Shown here in pieces: positions 31,917-44,506 of a DNA stretch of 64,000 nt (position 1 is its first letter; each line of letters opens with the position of its first letter). The DNA comes from Ephemerocybe angulata (lineage: Eukaryota; Basidiomycota; Agaricomycetes; Agaricales; Psathyrellaceae), in contig JAACJK010000164.1 of assembly GCA_013368325.1 (NCBI GenBank), positions 558,001-622,000 of the forward strand. Direction: 5' to 3'. The notes below the pieces were generated by a model that saw nothing but the letters and a program-made list of their open reading frames with translations, was not told the origin of the DNA and ran no database searches. Both the position numbers and the translations under genes were made by a program.

Positions 31917-34352
31917 ATAATCAAGTTCGTTCTGCTTTTCCCGCTCATTCGTTCTTCTCGTGGCTCGTTATTGGACTCGGGCTTGGGTCGTGGATGTCTT
32001 AAACAGCTTCTCCCTCTCCCCACCCCCACGCATTCGATTGTGGGTCATCTCAAAACCCAAGGGCTAGAGGTTGCCCACGTAGTTCCGTTGCATCGGTTGG
32101 TAGGATAGATTGTATGTTTTAGGAACCAGAGGATCGCTCATTACAAGATTGTATCATTAGCAGTGTGTACCATTGACTTATCCTTATTTCATTTCACTTC
32201 TTCTTTAATACTCTTTACTGATTCTATGTCGTACCTCCAGTTCACGAGAGTTCGATACATCAAAGATACGCAGCCCATTGCAGCGCCCAACTCTTGAGTT
32301 GACGTGAACATGTGTGTCCAATGTAAGATGTCAAAGCTCCGGCGGCCTCGATATCACAGCTGAAGGAACCTCATCGGCGATTAGAGCAAGGAACTTGAAG
32401 GAAGTGATGCTTCAACTCGCATCTGACATGCGTCCTAGGCTAACGTTGCCAAATCCGACAAGGGATCAGGAAAGATATCACAGCGAGTCTTCGTCTTCGC
32501 GCAAGAAGGGGAAACTAATGCGTGCGCGTGGCCGGATAGCGCGCACTGCGCGGGCAGGACGTATACTCGTTTCCAGGAAAGAAAAGGAATTTCCTTCACC
32601 AAGGATGGCTGCAACTAATATATCCTGCGTCAGTCTTCTGACCGACGTGATAGGACGGTTAAAGCTCACTTGAGCGCTTATAGAGCGCCTCTTGCCCCTC
32701 GCAGCTACCCACCAAAATTCAACGCTGAGAAATATGCTCTTATACCCCACCAACGGGCTGGGAAATACTTACCTGTAAATTTCCACTTCGTATTTGAGCG
32801 TCCAGGAAGGGGAGTCGGCGAGGCAAATGACCGGAATTAAATCCACGCCGGGGTCGATGAGGGAACCAGGTACTAGTACTTCCCAAGAAAACGGGGCTGG
32901 TAGTCGGTCCGAAGTTCGAACGCTCTCTCGGAGCCACACGCAGAATCCACCCTAACGGAAACCCCCCCCCCCCCCCCCGCCCTCTCGGGCAAGAAGGCCA
33001 AATCGGAGTTATGCTATCCCTCAACAAATAGCGTAAATCGCAATTTTCCTCCACCCGAATCCCGGAGTCCCGCACACGGAGGCAGCCCTTAAAATACAGA
33101 GTGCATGTTTGCGGCGTCTTTCGCTTCCGAGTCGCTGCACGCCTCTCAGCTCTGCACGCGCACCGCGAAAAATCTTTCGGTGGCGTGGACGCATCAGTGT
33201 TCCTGCAGGGCCTTTGAGTAAGGGACATCGGGATGCGCAGGCAGCCCCGGAACGCGGTCCTATATTCCTCAATTTCCCGCCCACCGTAAGTACCAAAGCT
33301 TGGCACTTGCCACCCGCAAGCCACCCGGTGGATACTTACGGAGCCCCAGCACCCCATCCACCGTCCCATCGTCATCTGCAGCACACGCAGCATACTCCAA
33401 TCCACCCGTCGCGCGCGCGAACCCAGTCAAAGACTCTCCAAACAAATCTTAGGTAGCCAGAAAACTGCGCACAGGCATGTGCAGGGACATACGATTCTTA
33501 TGACGACGGCATCGGAGCCATTGGAATGTCCGTCGTCAGACTCGCCAGCACATGGCACGGAGAACGGGACTCGGAGTTGGGAAGCGTGGTTTCATTTCAT
33601 GAGCTGGGTTACAAAAGTACAAAGACAGACGCACGGACTGACAAAGAGAGAAAGAAAGATGAATCGATGAGGAGCGAAAGCGAAAATGAATGACGAAGAG
33701 GGTACAAACAAAAGGATTGGGTATCCAAATGAAAGATGAACGCATGCGACTCGTCGAACGGTCGAAGGGAGGACAAACTCAGCGGGACAGCTTCAAGTTC
33801 AAACGTTCAAGAATGGGAGGAAAAGGGCATTATAAGCTTAAAATAATAATATTGAGTACAAAGTATTGTATGGATGGATGATTGCGATAACAGGGGATGT
33901 GCGTGATATAGGGTCTCTTGAATGTACGGAGCGAGAGCTGTAATGATGATGATTGATTGTATGGTGTCCATGAAATTGGTGTTGGATGGTGGGTGGGGGA
34001 ATGATGGAATATGCATGAATAAAAAGAGAAGACAATGGAAACCGGCGAAGAAAGTCAAAGAGAAGACGATAAGAGGAGGTAGACCTGGCAAAGAGGCCAA
34101 GTAAACCAAAGAAACTGCGAAGACGGCGCTTACGGATGTGCGGGTAGCCAGCCGACCCCAACACGCCGCGCGCCCAGATTCTTTCTCGTTTTTGATACCC
34201 TATCCCATCCCCGCACGCACCCGACACGCAATGAGCTGAGGGTCGGAGGTTCGTCTCGTCGAAGGAAGACGTCGAAGATGGGGATCGCAGGATGGGAGGA
34301 TGTATAGAGGTCGTCAAAGGTCGTGAAGGAAAAGGGATGCTCTATAACCCGA
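31917..34352. other. 2.4 kb region without recognisable genes
   Basis: Open frames on both strands (for example 32740-33405 minus) run through low-complexity sequence and have no family resemblance. A 17-base C tract lies at 32962-32978. The part next to 34353 is 3' flank of the TBP gene. Confidence 0.5.
32962..32978. repeat. Homopolymer tract of 17 C
   Basis: It is an uninterrupted run of C on the plus strand followed by GCCC. It is the longest homopolymer noticed in the window. Confidence 0.9.
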
Positions 34353-35559
34353 CTAGGGCTTTCGGAACTCGCACAGCACCGTGTATATCGTGTTGAATGC
34401 CGTGTAGATCTCTTCTCTGACCTGAAGGTCGAGAGGAATAAAGAGTGTCAGCGGACTAGGTTCCACTGATCTCGGAATAGATGCACGATCTCGCCGACGT
34501 AGAGTCAAGGCGGACCACAGACATACGCACTCATGTCCCAAAAGGGACAAAGAGGCGGCAAATATCGTCTGCACGATATGAAGAAGAAATGGAGGAACTG
34601 ACCTTGGCACCGGTCAAGACAATCTTCCCCGACACGAAAATAAGCAAGACGACCTTGGGCTTGATCATGCGATAGATAAGACCAGGGAACAGCTGCAAAC
34701 AGCGTCAGCACCAGAGGTCTCACATAAAGGAAGTCATGTCTCACCTCAGGCTCGTAGCTGCTGAACTGTCCGTGCGAGTACGCCAAACCCTCGAGTCGGA
34801 TGGGGAACTTAACGTCGCAGCTGCCCACGATGTTCTGAATCTTGAACTCGGAGAACTTGGCGTCAAAGCCGAGCTTCTGGACGATACGCGCGTATTTGCG
34901 CGACGCCAGCCGCGAGTCGTCCTCCGACTTGGCACCGGTCACGACCATCTTGCCCGAAGCGAAGATGAGCGCGGTCGTCTTGGGCTCGCGAATACGCATG
35001 ATCACCGCGGCGAAACGCTAAAAAACACGCGAACAAATAGAAGTTCGGCATGCCTCAAACGTTAGAAAACAAAGGCTTTACAAACCTTGGGATTGTACTC
35101 GGCGTTGCGGGCGTGAAGAGCGATGGTCTTGAGGTCCAGCCTGCAGTCAAGATTGACAGTAGCGACAATGTTTTGGAGGGTGGGGACGATGCCCTCGACA
35201 GCGGTGATGTGTTGCTGTTCGAGGGTGAGGGGGACGGGGGTCGAGGGAACGGGGGTGGTCGCCTGCGGACTCGAGGGTCCCGCGAGCGCGTTCGTCGACG
35301 TCGAGGAGACGACGGGGCCAGTGGGTTTCTGGGGCGCCGTGTAGGAGTTGGACAGCGGCGAGGGCCCCGGAAGAGCGAGGTTGGTCGTCGTCGTCTGAGG
35401 TTGGTACGACCCCGACGGCAGCGCAAGCCCATGGGCCTGCTGCTGCTGCTGTTGTTGCTGCTGTTGCTGTTGCTGCTGGTAGGTGAACTGCTGCTGGGAG
35501 TTCGCGTTGGGACGAGCTCCGAAGTTGAGCTGTCGGGCGGGCAAGGCAAAGGAAGACAT
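34353..35559 (-). CDS. TATA-binding protein
   Basis: TBP nucleates pre-initiation complexes for RNA polymerases I, II and III. Four exons (35559-35086, 35017-34745, 34692-34603, 34421-34353) give 301 aa. The divergent N-terminal region (about 125 residues) carries a run of 14 Gln starting near residue 28, then Pro/Ser/Thr-rich sequence. The conserved core has two imperfect repeats. Repeat 1 includes [40 protein letters not shown] and [20 protein letters not shown]. Repeat 2 includes [40 protein letters not shown] and [23 protein letters not shown]-intercalating Phe positions are conserved. The yeast orthologue is SPT15. The core is essentially invariant across fungi, so the call is certain. 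Confidence 0.98.
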
Positions 35560-37073
35560 TTTTTACGAGCGTGGGAAAACTACTGCGGGGGAAAGAAACA
35601 GATTGAAGCAGCGAAACCCTCCCCTTATATACCTGCCCCATTTCAAACTCCGACGCTTGACTCACAAGCTCCTTACGTAACTCTCTTTGTTCTGCTTTCC
35701 CTCCATCGCCGCCTTCCCTCCAATTGTGCCCTTGCTCGCTGTCGCCAGCGACGACGACAAGGGCTTTGGCCACCGGATCTGAGGCATTGTGGGCGCAAAG
35801 CACCCTGCTCACGGCTATCTGAGCCACAGAGCAGCCAGAGAGCTCTGGGGCAATCCCGGGGCACCCCCTTGACCCTGACAACCGATATCAAACTCGCCTG
35901 CCCATGCCCCCTGTCCTCTCACGGATCCCCAAAACCTCCTCCCTCCTCCCCTGAAGTCTCACATCCGTACTGAATAGACATAGTATGATGTCCTGTTTCT
36001 GCATAGCATATCCTGACTTGCACCTGCACGGAATTCCTGCGGAAGCACTGGTCGAGTCCTGATGAAGGTGTGTGCGCGTGTTTTCTTCCAATCCAAAATG
36101 CCGCTTGGCACGGACCCGACTGTAATTTGGCCTCAAAGGGGTAAAGCGAAAAGTGCTGTGTGGGCGCTTGAGAACACCTCCACAGGGGGACGAAAAAGCT
36201 ACGTATGAGGAGTTTGTGCGGGGGGTAGAAAGAGACGAGGGTAGGAGTAGTCTGTGGGTAGCTTGGTGCGAAGGAGATTTCGTTGGTGGCTGGCAGACAA
36301 TCCGCTGGCCAGCCACTTTAAATTTCGCCTTGAGCACCCGCCTCGAAGCCGCCGAGCGGGATGCTTTCGAATATCGCATCACAACGTGGCGAACGTGTGC
36401 TATCCACCCAAACAGGGGAGACTTGATCCCAGGACCATTGATAAAAGCGCCCATAGATATCGATAACCCACTAGATAATCATATCGCTAGGCAAACATCA
36501 CAATCTCAGACAAATGGAATTCGGAATCTTCAATGGAATGATGATCCAGCTCAGCATCAATAAAGACCGACCGAGCGCTTCCTCTTCATCCTCCCATCCA
36601 TGACCACCACGTACGTATGCATGTCGACGGATGTTCGTCACCTATCCAAACCATCCAGAAGCTTCCTCGAGATTCCAACGCCATCCGGTCTCAAGCATTA
36701 CCAACTTCTATCGCTTTGCTCCGTCCATTCCGCCTTCTTCAGCATCTTCGGAGGTTCGAAAGGCGCTGGCGACACGAACGATGTAGGCTGCGGCGGCTAT
36801 GAAGGGCTTCCATTTCTCGTGAAGAGAACGAAGAACACCAAAGAAGGTGAAGAGGCTACCACCCAAGTAGCGAACCAAAACAGATATAGAAAGGGTATGA
36901 TTAAGATAACAAGAGGACCTATCCATGCATATCGTAGTAGAAAGAAAAGAGAAAAATGAGGAGGAAAGAAGAATGACGCAGCGCCACCACTGCCATCTAA
37001 TCTAACAGCACCCTGCAAGACCCGGCGGCACAGACCTCCCAAAAGGCACATGCGAGCAGAAGACAGCGGGCAA
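35560..37073. other. Intergenic region upstream of TBP
   Basis: It holds the promoter side of the TBP gene and the 3' flank of VPS1. Open frames on both strands around 35.7-36.5 kb start at non-ATG codons or lack any domain. No gene is called. Confidence 0.5.
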
Positions 37074-39653
37074 TTAAACGCCGGCAACAATCTCCTCCGC
37101 CTTGTTAAGCGCCGACACCATGCTTACGACCTCCCTCCTCCTCGTCACAACGTACTCGCTCTCCTTCAGCAGATCATCCAACACCTCGGGCTTGTACAGC
37201 TCCTGCAGGAGCTCCCTCTGAAGGTTTTCCTTCGAGTGGTTGACCAGCGACAACATGACTGCCTTGGGCACCATGTCGATCATCTCCCGCTTGACGACGT
37301 TGAAGTACGAATGGATGAGCATCTCTACAAATCACAATTTACGTTCGTTAACAAAGTCCTCCTTTGAGTGAAGTGGATGATACGTACTGATGACCTCGGT
37401 TTCCATCGTCTCCCGCTCGCTCAAAGCGTTCTGAGGACGGATGATGGGCGGGGGAGCATCCATAGCAGCGACGCCCTTCTTCTTGTTCTGCTGGCCCTTG
37501 GCAAAGAACGAACTGAAGAAGCCATCCTCCTTCTTCGGATCGACATCCAGATCCTTGTTGTTGTTCAGAGCTGCTCGCTTGGGGTCAGTCGGGCCTGGTT
37601 GAGGCTTGGCTGCCATCAACTGTTGAGTGACAAGCGCGGTCGCCTACAGAGTGACATTGTTAGACGGAGGGGCTGGATGGTGCAAGGACAGAGCACACCT
37701 GATGACCGCCAATGAAGTCAGGATGGGTAGTGTTGATATAGCATGCTTGCATCCTGCGTCACGACTCAATAAGCCCAGTTCATCTCTAGCATCGAATTTG
37801 ATACACTTACGCGACCATGTCCGTAACAAGCTTGGTAGTCGGGTTCATCGACTTCTTGAAGAAGTTGACAACAGTAGCGTTGAAACGCTCACGGAGCGCG
37901 GGGTATCGCTTGAACGCTTGCTAGAACAGGCTATCAGCACAGAAGTTCACCGGAGACGGAACGGACACAACATACCACTTTCGTGAGCAGCTGTCCAAGA
38001 ATGCGGATAAGCTCGTCATAAACCAGCTGGCAACATTTCAAGCTGGGGTCCTCCAATCGCTTGATCTGTTGCTTCACGATAACCTCAAACGCAGCAGCAC
38101 CAACGAACAGAGATGGTGTTGAACCAGACGAGTTGTAGAGGATCGTCCTGATATCGCCATCCTTGACCTGGTCAAAGGGGTCGATGCTCCTTACGCCGTT
38201 GTTGTACAGTTCGTGGAACACGAAGCTGATACGAGCACCACCACTCAATTCATTCAAAGGCAAGTCGTTGGTGTTACCATCAATGGTGGTTCGGAACTCC
38301 GAGCAGAACTCTGTGATGACGGACAGAACGATGTTGCCGGAGTTGCCTTCACCCATCGCCCCACCGAGCGACTGGAGTTCGGCGTTGAATTTCTGAAGCT
38401 GGGTCGAAATACGGGCTTTGATGTCGGGCAGAGTTGCTCGGATGTGGTGCATGAGGATCTACCGAAAAGGAGAGTCATTTAGGCTTCTGGTCGTATTAGA
38501 GGGGGTGGTAATTATCTCACCATATTCAACTTCCTTGCCAAGAAGGGTGTGCCGCAGAACTGTGCCTTCGTCTTATATGAGGAGTGGTTCTCAAAGAAGT
38601 CCTTCTCAGCTTCAAGGGCAACGGCGATAGCTTTGTTCGTCTCAATATCGCGTTGACCACGGTTAACGACGGGAACATAGCCCAGGCGGAGAGGGATGAT
38701 GCGGCCTGCAAGAATGTCGACGACGTCGGTACCCTTGTCCCTGCAGATCCGTGTCAACAACCTCAATTAAGTGCGGAATTAAATGCTAACTCACATGAGA
38801 TCAACCTTGGTCAGGACACCAATCGTCCTCGTCCCCTCAGGGTCCACCTCTCTCGCCATCTTCAAGCCATCCGAGTTGGCCAAATCGGTGTTAGCAGCCG
38901 TCACAGCCAAGATGATACACGACGGCTTCGCGATGTACTTCAGCAGCATCTCCCTAATCTGCCTCTCGATATCCTTCGGCTGGTCGCCGACAGGCACCTT
39001 CGTGAGACCGGGGAGATCGACAAGCGTAAGGGTAAGGACATTCGGGGAGAAGATGCGCAAGTTGATCGGTTGCGGCGAGATCCCAGCGTTCTTGCCCGTC
39101 TTGGCCTCAGTGTCCCGAACGATCTCGTCGCGAATCTTGTGGAAGTCGTAGAATTTCTGGTTCGGGAGATGCAGGAATTCGCCCCATTCGTCCGCATTGG
39201 CGGCTTTGTCCCCGCCCTTGTCGACACCGTTCGGTTGATCTGCGTCTGTGTGTCGGTAAATTGGCGAAGGTTAGGATGTGTGGTAGACTTACTGTTTCCC
39301 GCCGGTTTGTTGATGAGTTGCAGGACCTGTTGGGGTGTGAGGATTGCGTTATGGGGAGCGTATAGGGGTGTCCACGTACCAATGGTCGCCGTGTCACGAT
39401 GCCAGTCCCGCGAGGCAGGAAATCACGGCCTACAATGTTCTGATAACCAAAGCTATACTGTGAGCACTCCAAGGACCCTCCAAGAGCGTTATATACTCAC
39501 CTCGAGCACCGAACTCTTTCCGCTACTCTGACTTCCAAGGACACAAATCTGGGGCAAGTCTATCGAGCCGCCCGTCGAGCCTATTGAGGTGAAGACATCC
39601 TGGAGCTTGTTGACGACGTTGACGATCTCTGTTCCGAGGCCGTTGGTGCCCAT
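37074..39653 (-). CDS. VPS1: Dynamin-related GTPase, Vps1-like
   Basis: This large GTPase is needed for vacuolar protein sorting, endosomal scission and peroxisome division. The start codon at 39653 gives [20 protein letters not shown]. The GTPase domain shows P-loop [12 protein letters not shown], switch I region [26 protein letters not shown], and the base-recognition motif TKVDLMDKGTD. The Vps1-type insert [17 protein letters not shown] is present, which separates it from Dnm1. The stalk follows ([40 protein letters not shown]). A variable Lys/Gly-rich insert around [17 protein letters not shown] comes next, and the GTPase effector domain ends the protein ([32 protein letters not shown]). 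No PH or proline-rich domain is seen, as expected. About ten introns split the gene; one near 39.3 kb is inside the GTPase domain. Confidence 0.94.
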
Positions 39654-40780
39654 GGTTGGATATTAGAATGAGGTGAGGGGGATGATGAAAGCGAGTGCAC
39701 TAAGGGCGTGAACGAGGCGCAGCTGCGGGATGGCCGTTGTATCGAAAGGAGCGCTGAGCCAAACACAGCACAAATTGGAATCTTATGAGTCTACCGCGCC
39801 AACGATGTCCCCTCCTTGTCCCGCTCCATTACATTTTATACCGCCTCTGCGACTGACTCGACGACTGCAGGAGTCAGCTGCGCTGAACTGCGCACAGCCG
39901 TTCCATTCGACCACTGGGCTGGAGCCAGGTTTGCTGGCAGGGTCAATGATGCTGAAGCCACTTTAGGTTGCATGCGCAGTTCGCAGCTCGGGGCTTCAGC
40001 GAACTGGTCACGGTGTTGAGGGTAGATCTGGACGACGGGGTTTCTCTTACATGGCACAGATAGGAGTCCAAACCCTACAGCTTTGGAAGGCAATTACAGA
40101 GTCTATACAGACTGTGCAACATCAATGACCGAGAAGGCCCAGCATCCCCAGTTATGTTTAGTCTTCGCCACACCTGTATGATTTTGAGACCTCTCACGAT
40201 GTCTATCCAACTTCCCTTTGGCCAGCCGCAAGCCGGAGGTTGACACATGGGTCAAGGCAATGATGGACGCGGGGTTTGGTGGCCGGTAGAGCGGCTCTGC
40301 GTGGACTTCCAATTCGCTCTCTCATCTCTGCGCCCATCTCCCTGGACGAACAGGAAATACGATGTCCATCTAACGCAAAAGGTCCAGAGGAACTGAAGGA
40401 GCTACGAGGGTGAGTGATTGACTGGGTGGTTCCGAACGCGAAGATGGTGAATGAACAACCCCCTCAGTCCACTAGACCCGCAAACCACCTGTCTAGCCTA
40501 CGGTTGCCTCTCGCGCCGCTACCCGCTCGCTTGTGTGCTTCTCCCGCTCACTCTTGCCCCAGATTCATGCTTTTGGGTTTCAGCAACCTCTTCGCTTCAG
40601 AGCATCTGACCTTAGTTTGCATCAACCGCGCGTGTCGTTGCTAAGAAAGACCTTACTGCACACACTCGCTCGGACCGATTGGGGAGCACGCGGGCCTGCT
40701 TCTAAAGTCCATCTTCGATCTTCCCTCCACACTTAAAAAGGCGCTTTTGTGCGGCACCAACCCCACATCGCTATTCCACC
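39654..40780. other. Divergent promoter region of VPS1 and GH88
   Basis: No gene is recognised over 1.1 kb. It probably contains the promoters of the two flanking, divergently transcribed genes. Confidence 0.5.
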
Positions 40781-42564
40781 ATGCTGGGGTACACCCTCCT
40801 ACCACTCTTCCTCCTCGGCCTACTGAGCCCAAACCTCTTCCACCTCGTTTCCTCGCAAGCAACTGTGCCACGAGAACTCTTCTCCCCGCTCGCCCCTCAA
40901 AAGGTGCTCGCAACCTATAAGGCCTCCCCGAGCTTGCAATGGCCACAGTACACCGACGGATCTGGCCGCTGGCTCTTCTTCCCCCCGCGCACCTGGACGA
41001 GCGGCTTCTTCCCTGCAACGCTCTACGCGCTTAATACGCGCAGGCAGCTATGCGGCGCGACGGACGCGAACCAACTGGGAATCGCGGACTGGGTTGCACT
41101 CGGTCGGGCGAAGAGTCGCGGGCTCCCGCTCGACGCGGGAGGTATTGGCCACGATGTCGGGTTCATCAGCTTCCCCTTCGTGGAAGAATTAGTTGTGTAT
41201 GTTTCTCCTCGCTTCGACTAGTGCAGTTTGCTTCCCGTTGCGGCTCATGTGAGCCTCATGGCAGCGTGCTACTCCCGTAAATTTAAGTTCTTAAGCTAAC
41301 TTCGGGAAATTTCCCGTTTTCGCTTCTTCTTTTTGTTTGCTCGGAAATGTGCTTTCCATTAGGAATCCCCAGAACCAGACGGCGAAGGCCTCGATTAACA
41401 GCTTGGCGTCAGCGCTTGCAGCCCGCTTCGACGGGAAGGTGGGCTGTACACGAAGTTGGGACGCTTCGGATCCCACAGACTTCCAGGTAAAAGTTCTTCC
41501 TCGGCGCTTATCTTGATGGTTGTTCATGATGCGTTGCCGTGACCAGGTTATTATTGACAACATGATGAACTTGGAAGTCTTGTTCGTCTCTGCGAATCTC
41601 ACCGGTAACCAGGACCTCAAGAAAATCGCCATCTCGCACGCGCTGACTACTATGAAAAATCATATCAGGCCCGACGGTACGTCCTCAAGTTAAACTTTTG
41701 ACTATAGCATGCTCATTCGTCTTCTCTGACCTTCTTTTCCACTTGAAGGCAGCTCGTGGCATGTAGTAGAGTACAACCAGACTACGGGAAAAGTTATACG
41801 GAAACGGACTGCTCAAGGCTACTCCGACAGCAGCACCTGGGCGCGTGGGCAGGCTTGGGGGATCTATGGGTTTGCTAACAGTGCGTTAAGTTCAAATGTA
41901 AACCGAATGTCTGGCCTGATCCACGTTTTAGTGCACCGATTGACTGGCAACCCCGACTTTTTGAGTACTTCCCGACGCATGGCGAATTACTTCCTCGATC
42001 ACCTTCCACAAGACGGTGTCGTCCCTTGGTAAGGCTTCCCGAGGTCTCGGCAACCGATACTAATGACTGTTGAATGGCAGGGATTTCCAGGCTCCGTTGA
42101 ACCCACCTCCGCGTCCAGCAGATTCATCAGCCGCAGCTCTCGTGTCAAATGCACTATTGCTGCTCGCGCAGCAAGAAACGGATGCTGGGGCAAAGAAGCA
42201 GTGGACCGATGCCGCTATCCGGGTGTGTATATCTACTTTCTTCGGCCACGAGGAAAGTCTGAATGTGTCCACGACTTCGTAGATCTTGAACAGCATCACG
42301 CGGTTAGCATGGAAGCCTCAGTGGCAGAGCCTACTCTCGAACGGGACTGTTAACTGGCCTGCCAACAACTACCTTACTGGGATTGTATACGGTAAGTCCT
42401 GAACCAAATGTAGGGAACCGTATGCTCAACAACGACTCGCCTTTCATCTAATAGGCGACTACTACTATATCAAGGCTGCGAACGAGTTGATCAAGAATAA
42501 CATCGTCACCTGCGAAGGCCAATGGACTCAATCACGGATTCTGGGAGTTGGGATAGGGCTCTAG
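40781..42564 (+). CDS. GH88-like unsaturated glucuronyl hydrolase, secreted
   Basis: Family 88/105 enzymes hydrate and cleave the unsaturated uronic acid left by polysaccharide lyases. A signal peptide (MLGYTLLPLFLLGLLSPNLF) precedes an alpha/alpha-barrel domain. The two Asp that GH88 uses for catalysis fall in GIGHDVGFISFPF and in VIIDNMMNLEVLF. Further matches are RTWTSGFFPATLYAL, SSTWARGQAWGIYGF, PWDFQAPLNPPPRPADSSAA and NYLTGIVYGDYYYIKAANEL. About seven short introns join in phase and the protein ends at LGVGIGL. It is likely extracellular. In the fungal setting the substrate could be pectin- or glucuronan-derived oligosaccharide; that is an inference. Confidence 0.87.
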
Positions 42565-42791
42565 CCTGATCCGTCGCCATATCGAGATGCTTTTATACCA
42601 TTAACAATATCCATACCACACTCATAACGGCTGGGTGCCCTCTAATTTGAGCGGCGATTCAGACTCAGGAAGGGCGGCAAAGTATACCCAAATCTGGCCA
42701 TAGAGGCTTCACATATCCAACCAAGATACAAATACACTTTTGTTCAGCTGTAAAGCTGTGTTCACTCGAAAGGGACTGGATTCATTTTGAT

Positions 42792-43440
42792 CTAGTTGAG
42801 GTAGCGGATATGGTTCGTCCTAGAAGCGAAAAGGGAGGGAATCGAACACAGTGTGAGTTCAATGGCACAAGGCGCAAGAGGGAACTTATTTATATTGAAA
42901 GCTAGATGGCATACGCATGATACCCCACACCCTTTTCCTCGGGCACCAGGTGGAGAACGTGGTTGAAAGGGGCGAGGTTCGTCGATTCCTGGATCTGCGT
43001 GTTGAGGGCGGCCGATGCGTCAAAATCTAGATAGATTACGAACGTCAAAAGCGTCGTCAGGATCATAAGGACCAGTCCTCCAACAAGTGCACGTCCATGG
43101 TTGTGACTATATGCTTTTCGACTTGGAAGCGAAGGTTCTTTTGAAGGTTGTGATGAGCACGCAACTAGGGCGGCAGAGCCAAAGCAGAGCGATCGCTTAC
43201 ATTGAGCTTCTCCTTGATACGGTCCTTTCCAAGGAATTCGAAGTAATCCCCCGCAAAGCTGAGCTTGGAGAAATCGCGCTTCAGTGGAGGCAAGGATAAT
43301 AATCAGTTCCGATACTGAGAGAGAATGGTTAGTTCGAACGGCATACGGACGTAGAACATATCGACGTCCTTGCGGTCTTTATCGATTGTTTCGCACTAAA
43401 AGTCGACGAAGCCCTTGACGACTTCTTCGGGAGTGGACAT
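42792..43440 (-). pseudogene. Decayed NTF2-like copy (copy A)
   Basis: The exon layout matches the intact NTF2 gene at 45066-45754. Exon 1 starts MSTPEEVVKGFVDF and then meets an in-frame TAG where NTF2 has Tyr, then continues CETIDKDRKDVDMFY. Exon 2 (RDFSKLSFAGDYFEF) and the next exon (FQVEKHIVTTMDVHLLEDWS) are recognisable. The latter runs into TGA after LEDWSL, and only a frame change gives a continuing hydrophobic strand. QESTNLAPFNHVLHLVPEE and a final TNHIRYLN before a stop are still readable. At least two independent lesions make a functional full-length product unlikely. Divergence from the intact copy is high, so the duplication is old. Confidence 0.8.
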
Positions 43441-43605
43441 AGCGTTGGCTTTGGAGGGAGAGGACGGGGAAGGGGGGTGAAGGGGAAGTGGGTGGTAGAT
43501 GTCGCGATTTCGAAGGCGTATCGATTGAGAGTCAACCATTCATTAATATATGTGTATATCCACTACGGGTACAACGGGGTGGGAACAAGCCTGTAGGGTA
43601 CCTAA

Positions 43606-43686
43606 ACAGGAAGCCCACTAAGATACATCGAGTATGAACAGAGAGTGGGCCTGTTCATACTCGACGTATCTTAGTGGGCTTCCTGT
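43606..43686. repeat. Near-perfect inverted repeat (36-bp arms, 9-nt loop)
   Basis: The left arm 43606-43641 and right arm 43651-43686 are reverse complements except at one position, which would be a G-U wobble in a minus-strand transcript. The loop is AGAGTGGGC. The arms begin ACAGGAAGCCCACTAAGATA on the left. It lies between the two decayed NTF2-like copies and outside any exon. Confidence 0.9.
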
Positions 43687-43821
43687 CACACTCGCAAATG
43701 CTCGAAGCGCCTTGAATTGTGGGGTAAATTTCTACGCTCATTATAAGTGAATAGCTGCCAAATTGAAGTTGAAGTTGTAAACACATGCGTCCAAAGGGTG
43801 CTTCAATCGGGCTCGGTTGAG

Positions 43822-44506
43822 CTACTTGAACTTGTAGCGAATGATGTGGTTTGACCTAGAAGTGAAAAGGGAAAGATGTAAGTAGATGTTGTGTGAGTTC
43901 TAGGGCGCCTATTTATGAGAAAGGCATAGGGTACATACACATTATAGCTCACACTCTTCTTGTCGGCGACGATATGGAAAGCGTGGGCAAAGGGGACGAG
44001 GTCCATCGATCCTTGGACCTGCGATTGAAGCTTGAAGGACCACGGCCGACGGTGCGTTGCACATGTAGAGATCGGCGGCTTAGCGCTTAAGTTTGATACT
44101 CGCAGAAGGAACTGTTCGTACCTTGAGTTCGCCATCTACAAGGGTCATGAGAGACCTGTCGCTCAACAAGTGTGCGTCCATGGTAGTGATAATATGCTTT
44201 TCAATCTGGAACGGGAGGTCTGGTGGCAGGATGATCAGATCAACGACTCTAGTAAACGCCCGCATAGTGGTTGCTTACCGTGAGCTTCTCGTTGATCTCG
44301 CTCTTCCCTTCGAAACACTCTCCCTCACAGCTGAGCTTGGAGAAGCGCGCTAGGGAATCGTCGATATCAATTCCGATTTCCAGCAGGATCATGACTTGAA
44401 CGGTGTATGAACGTAGAACGTATATCAATGTTTTCTGGGCCTTCGTCGAATTTCTGGTAGTAACCTTGACGAAAACCTTTGCAAGATCAAGTTCGGGATC
44501 GGACAT
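43822..44506 (-). pseudogene. Decayed NTF2-like copy (copy B)
   Basis: Exon 1 starts MSDPELDLAKVFVK. The next about 13 codons read as NTF2 (YYQKFDEGPENID) only in a shifted frame, after which the original frame returns at the donor, so two small indels nearly compensate. At the beginning of exon 2 one base is missing relative to the intact gene (CGCGC in place of CGCGAC), which throws FSKLSCEGECFEGKSEINEK out of frame. The following exons are well preserved: LPFQIEKHIITTMDAHLLSD, RSLMTLVDGELK, then a last exon SNHIIRYKFK and a TAG. It has lost its coding capacity but is better preserved in its 3' half. Confidence 0.75.

Noticed and set aside
32740..33405. 221-codon minus-strand frame running through the poly-C tract
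   Set aside because: It depends on translating the 17-base C run as poly-Gly and has no resemblance to known proteins.
35888..36563. Overlapping frames on both strands upstream of TBP
   Set aside because: The plus-strand frame starts at GTG. The two frames overlap antisense and neither shows motifs.
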